8,181 nt of DNA from Candidatus Bathyarchaeota archaeon B63. GTDB taxonomy: Archaea > Thermoproteota > Bathyarchaeia > Bathyarchaeales > DTEX01. A program made the position numbers and the translations under genes. The stretch lies in assembly GCA_001593845.1 (NCBI GenBank), contig LUCF01000031.1, positions 1 through 8,181 on the forward strand, given 5' to 3'. Below the pieces are notes generated by a model. It ran no database searches. It had not been told where the DNA came from and saw nothing but the letters and a program-made list of their open reading frames with translations. Positions 5,312 to 8,181 of the stretch are shown piece after piece (positions within the stretch are counted from its first letter, which is position 1; the number at the start of each line of letters is the position of its first letter).

Positions 5312-5324
5312 TCTTATGATAAGA
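5312..5324. promoter_or_regulatory. Palindrome at the promoter of the HEPN-like gene
   Basis: TCTTAT-G-ATAAGA is a perfect inverted repeat with a one-base centre, placed between the TATA-like box and the ATG at 5310. It is well placed to be an operator for autoregulation of the pair, though neither product carries a recognisable DNA-binding domain. Confidence 0.4.
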
Positions 5325-5332
5325 ATAATTCA

Positions 5333-5340
5333 TATAATAA
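5333..5340 (-). promoter_or_regulatory. TATA-like box of the HEPN-like/nucleotidyltransferase pair
   Basis: On the minus strand this reads TTATTATA, centred 26-27 bases before the ATG at 5310. That distance predicts a leaderless transcript, in line with the lack of a ribosome site. Confidence 0.5.
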
Positions 5341-5641
5341 GTTTATTGGCGCCCAGCAGATGGGCACTTTAACCCAAACTCTCAACATGATCGAAGCGTA
5401 ATGCCGAAGCTTGTGCCTTCATGGGAAGATTTATGGATCTCTCAGTGATCGGGTGATACTACTAGACAACTACGATGAGTTTCGGATCCTAAAGCGCTCG
5501 GGGGAAGATGAGTGATGATTGGGGATATAACCGATGAATTGGGAGAAAGGATAAGAGCGGCGGGATGATTAAACATAAATAAATAGCTTGGTCCTACTAC
5601 TTCTAGGAGATGGTCCGTTGTCCACCGTTGAGGAACGTCGG
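5341..5641. other. Intergenic stretch without a convincing gene
   Basis: It separates the minus-strand pair from the plus-strand coiled-coil gene. A 34-codon frame from TTG at 5411 to 5515 is open but has no recognisable family and only an atypical start. An overlapping frame from ATG at 5401 encodes 15 residues. A GTGATGA sequence at 5512-5518 resembles a C box but lacks a matching D box. The right end holds the promoter of the next gene. Confidence 0.4.
5573..5586 (+). promoter_or_regulatory. TATA-like box of the coiled-coil gene
   Basis: The A/T-rich ACATAAATAAATAG predicts transcription from about 5605. This leaves a leader of about 37 bases before the ATG at 5642, with GAGGA at 5630-5634 as ribosome site. 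That argues against the TTG at 5588 as start. Confidence 0.45.
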
Positions 5642-6523
5642 ATGCGCTGCCCGAATTGTGGAAGGACGATACCCGCTATGAGGTACTGCATATACTGCGG
5701 GGTCAGGCTTCCGGAGGGGGCTCCCCCAGCAGGCGGGCCTGGGCTTCCATCCCCTCCTCCAAGCCAGGCTCCACCCCAGCCTATCATCACCCCCCCAGCA
5801 GTGAGGGGGCCGAGGAGGCCCTTCTTCCCGGGGGCCAAGAGCGAGATTGAGCAGTTGATGGCCGGGATCACGGTTTTATATGAGAGGAAGATCTCCCTGC
5901 TCGACCTCTTCCGTTCGGGGGAGGTCTCAGAGAGGGTCTTTCTTAAGCTCTATAGGGAGTATGGCGGGAAGCTTAACGATTACTTGAAGGCGCGCGAGGC
6001 GAAGCTGGAGGAGCTGAGGAGCAGCTTGGATGAGAAGAGGAACCGCCTCAGCAACATCTCGATGCAGCTTGAGGAGCTCGAGGTCAGGGCGAAGGTTGGG
6101 GAGATAGACCCAGCCACTTATAATCAGAGGGCTGAGAATCTGAGGATAGAGGAGAAGGGACTGAATGAGACTGTTAACTCGATCACGGCGGACATAAGGG
6201 CCCTGGAGAACATCCTCGGGGATAAGGAGCCGGGGGAGATCCGGGACATGGAGGAGAAGCTGGACTCCCTCATGTCTGATCTTGAGAGGATGGGCGAGGA
6301 GGGGAAGGTGACCAGTGAGACCCTAGAGTTCGTCAAGCCCGACATCGAGAAGATGCTTATGTTCATGGGCTCCCTGATCCGGGACCGCAAGGAGAAGGAG
6401 AAGAGGCTGAGGGAGCAGCTCGAGACCCTCCAGACCAGATACAAGCTCAGCGAGCTATCAATAGAGGAGTACGAGAGGAGGAAACGCGAGCTCCAAGCCG
6501 AGATCGATAAGGTCTGGAAGTAG
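5642..6523 (+). CDS. Zinc-ribbon, proline-rich linker, coiled-coil protein with SHOCT-like repeats
   Basis: I do not recognise a named family for this 293-residue protein, but its architecture is clear. Residues 3-20 form a zinc ribbon (C3, C6, C16, C19 in CPNC and CIYCG). Residues about 22-60 are a flexible Pro/Gly-rich linker. From about 66 to the end it is long charged helices likely to form coiled coils. Four places break the coil with the same pattern, G/S, then E/K, then a hydrophobic residue, then F/Y/L seven residues after the first: G93-F100, G153-Y160, G221-L228 and S270-Y277. They resemble the SHOCT motif, often seen in scaffold or oligomerisation tails. No membrane segment or enzyme motif is seen. 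The ATG at 5642 with GAGGA seven bases upstream is preferred; a TTG at 5618 with AGGAGAT upstream would add eight residues. The ligase gene follows 76 bases later and may be co-transcribed. Confidence 0.82.
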   Translation: MRCPNCGRTIPAMRYCIYCGVRLPEGAPPAGGPGLPSPPPSQAPPQPIITPPAVRGPRRPFFPGAKSEIEQLMAGITVLYERKISLLDLFRSGEVSERVFLKLYREYGGKLNDYLKAREAKLEELRSSLDEKRNRLSNISMQLEELEVRAKVGEIDPATYNQRAENLRIEEKGLNETVNSITADIRALENILGDKEPGEIRDMEEKLDSLMSDLERMGEEGKVTSETLEFVKPDIEKMLMFMGSLIRDRKEKEKRLREQLETLQTRYKLSELSIEEYERRKRELQAEIDKVWK

Positions 6524-6599
6524 CCATCCCAGGCGGCTTATGCGACCAGCCAGCCCTCCCCCATCATGTGACTGAGCCGAATGTTCAGAGGGGCTCCGC

Positions 6600-8181
6600 A
6601 TGACGGAGTTCAAGGATTTATCTGAACTATGCGAGAAGCTCGAGGCTACACAGAAGAGGAACCTCATGACAAGCATGGCCGCCGAGTTTCTCAGGAAGCT
6701 CAGCGATGAGGAGGTTGAGCCGGCGGTCTCTATGCTTCTCGGTCGGCCTTTCCCGAAGTGGGACCCGAGAACCCTGGATGTCAGCTGGGCTACCCTAAGC
6801 GGGATAATCAGGCGGCTGACGGGCGTTGGGTGGGCGGAGTTCTCAGCGGCGTTCAGGCAGACTGGGGATATGGGCGCCTCCACGAGGATAATCTTCGAGA
6901 GCAGCAGGGCTACGAGGCAGGTGGCTCTCCTTGAGAGGCCCCTCACGATCCTCGAGGTGAGGCGGGTCTTCGAGGCGATAGCTGAGGCCTCCGGTCAGGG
7001 GTCTAGGGAGCGGAAGGAGAGGCTCATCGAGTCGCTTCTGGGGAGGGCCTCACCCCTAGAGGCGAAGTACCTAGTGAAGATAATGATTGGGGAGATGAGG
7101 ACCGGCCTGCATGAGGGGCTTATGGAGGCCGCCGTCTCGAAGGCCTTCTCGGTTCCACTCGGGAAGGTTCAGACGGCCTCGATGCTCACCGGGGACATAG
7201 CGGAGGTCGCGGCTATCTGCTCCGTGAAGGGCATAGAGGGGCTATCCCGGCTGGGATTCAGGGTCTTCAGGCCGGTTAAGCTGATGCTCGCCCAGACCGC
7301 CGGGAGTCCCGGGGAGGCCCTCAGGGAGCATGGCGGCAGAACGGCCTTCGAGTATAAGCTTGATGGGGCTCGGATTCAGATCCACAAGTCCGAGGGTCAT
7401 GTGAGGATCTTCAGCCGGAGGCTTACCGATGTGACAAGGAGCCTGCCGGAGATCGTGGAGGAGGTGAAGCGGGAGGTTGCGGCCAGGGAGGCCATAATGG
7501 AGGGGGAGGTGATAGCTCTCGGGAGGGACGGGAGCCCCCTGCCCTTTCAGCACCTGATGCGTCGATTCCGCAGGGTCTACAGCATAGAGAGGATAACCGA
7601 GGATATACCAGTCGAGCTCCACCTCTTCGATCTGATATACCTGGACGGAGAGAGCCTGATAGAGATGCCGTACGTTGAGAGGCGGAGGAGGCTCGAGGAG
7701 ACGGCTGGGGGGATCCTCCTCACCAAGCAGATCGTGACGGATGACCCGGCTGAGGCTGAGAGGTTCCTGGAGGAGGCCATCAATTGTGGGCATGAGGGGA
7801 TAATGGCGAAGAGGCTGAGCAGCCCTTATACGCCGGGGATTCGTGGTAAGCACTGGCTGAAGATAAAGAGGACCCTCGAGCCCCTTGACCTCGTGATAAT
7901 CGCTGCTGAGTATGGGACTGGGAGGAGGCACAGGTGGCTCTCGGATTATCACCTCGCCGCTAGGGATGAGGAGACCGGTGAGTTCCTGATGCTCGGAAAG
8001 ACCTTCAAGGGCTTGACCGACCGGGAGATGGAGGAGATGACCCGGAGGCTGAGGAGGATCGCCGTGGAAGAGAGGGGGAGCCTCGTCCTGGTTAAGCCCA
8101 GAATAGTCGTTGAGGTGGCCTATAATGAGATACAGAGAAGCCCGAAGTACAGGAGCGGGATGGCCTTGAGGTTCGCGAGGA
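6600..8181 (+). CDS. lig: ATP-dependent DNA ligase, C-terminus cut by window edge
   Basis: This is the archaeal replicative and repair DNA ligase, which seals nicks through a lysine-AMP intermediate. The visible 527 codons cover the N-terminal DNA-binding domain (about 1-220), the adenylation domain (about 221-425) and most of the OB-fold domain. Motif I is EYKLDGARIQ with K253 as adenylated lysine. Motif III is FSRR at 271-274, motif IIIa HLFDLIYLDG at 341-350, motif IV EGIMAKR with K404, and motif V WLKIKR with K421 and K423. The last visible residues, ALRFAR, are motif VI near the C-terminus; perhaps 40-70 residues are missing beyond the edge. The ATG at 6600 has GAGGGG a few bases upstream. 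All catalytic motifs are intact, and codon use (AGG, GAG, AAG) matches the resident genes. Confidence 0.96.
   Translation, partial: MTEFKDLSELCEKLEATQKRNLMTSMAAEFLRKLSDEEVEPAVSMLLGRPFPKWDPRTLDVSWATLSGIIRRLTGVGWAEFSAAFRQTGDMGASTRIIFESSRATRQVALLERPLTILEVRRVFEAIAEASGQGSRERKERLIESLLGRASPLEAKYLVKIMIGEMRTGLHEGLMEAAVSKAFSVPLGKVQTASMLTGDIAEVAAICSVKGIEGLSRLGFRVFRPVKLMLAQTAGSPGEALREHGGRTAFEYKLDGARIQIHKSEGHVRIFSRRLTDVTRSLPEIVEEVKREVAAREAIMEGEVIALGRDGSPLPFQHLMRRFRRVYSIERITEDIPVELHLFDLIYLDGESLIEMPYVERRRRLEETAGGILLTKQIVTDDPAEAERFLEEAINCGHEGIMAKRLSSPYTPGIRGKHWLKIKRTLEPLDLVIIAAEYGTGRRHRWLSDYHLAARDEETGEFLMLGKTFKGLTDREMEEMTRRLRRIAVEERGSLVLVKPRIVVEVAYNEIQRSPKYRSGMALRFAR

Noticed and set aside
5512..5575. C/D-box small RNA starting at GTGATGA
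   Set aside because: A C box and a weak C'-like CGATGA are present but there is no CTGA D box at a suitable distance. A similar partial match on the minus strand near 660-690 fails on spacing.
7242..7952. Long minus-strand open frame opposite the ligase gene
   Set aside because: Its proline- and leucine-rich translation is the usual mirror of a GC-rich, AGG/GAG-rich coding strand, and the plus strand carries all ligase motifs.
1..8181. CRISPR array, insertion sequence or prophage remnants
   Set aside because: No regularly spaced direct repeats, transposase, integrase or terminal inverted repeats were seen on either strand.

Overview
The window looks like part of a chromosome from an archaeon, probably of the Thermoproteota/TACK side (for example Bathyarchaeia). 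The grounds are an archaeal wybutosine enzyme (Taw1), HdrB and HdrC of a heterodisulfide-reductase type complex, an archaeal ATP-dependent DNA ligase, a VapBC pair, zinc-ribbon proteins, TATA-like boxes about 25-30 bases before many starts, frequent GTG/TTG starts, and arginine/isoleucine codon use rich in AGG and ATA. The phylum is inferred; the domain is well supported.

Layout. Positions 1-536 (minus) hold the N-terminal part of taw1, cut by the left edge. A 416-base divergent intergenic region follows, with TATA-like boxes facing both ways, two notable palindromes and several hairpins. Then on the plus strand come hdrC and hdrB, which overlap, the vapB-vapC toxin-antitoxin pair, an unrecognised 100-residue protein, and a zinc-ribbon/YbjQ (DUF74) protein. 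A minus-strand pair follows (4362-5310): a small helical HEPN-like protein and a minimal nucleotidyltransferase. After another 331-base gap, the plus strand carries a zinc-ribbon, proline-linker, coiled-coil protein and then an ATP-dependent DNA ligase cut by the right edge.

How they work together. HdrC and HdrB form an iron-sulfur module for thiol/disulfide electron transfer; no hdrA is present, so the flavin partner must lie elsewhere. VapB/VapC and the HEPN-like/nucleotidyltransferase pair are two separate toxin-antitoxin-type modules. The latter differs from its neighbours in codon use and may have been acquired. Taw1 (tRNA-Phe modification) and the ligase (DNA replication and repair) are housekeeping genes. 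I find no CRISPR array, tRNA, rRNA or insertion sequence. The least explained parts are the divergent region 537-952, the odd HEPN/nucleotidyltransferase pair, the 100-residue orphan and the coiled-coil protein with four evenly built SHOCT-like motifs.
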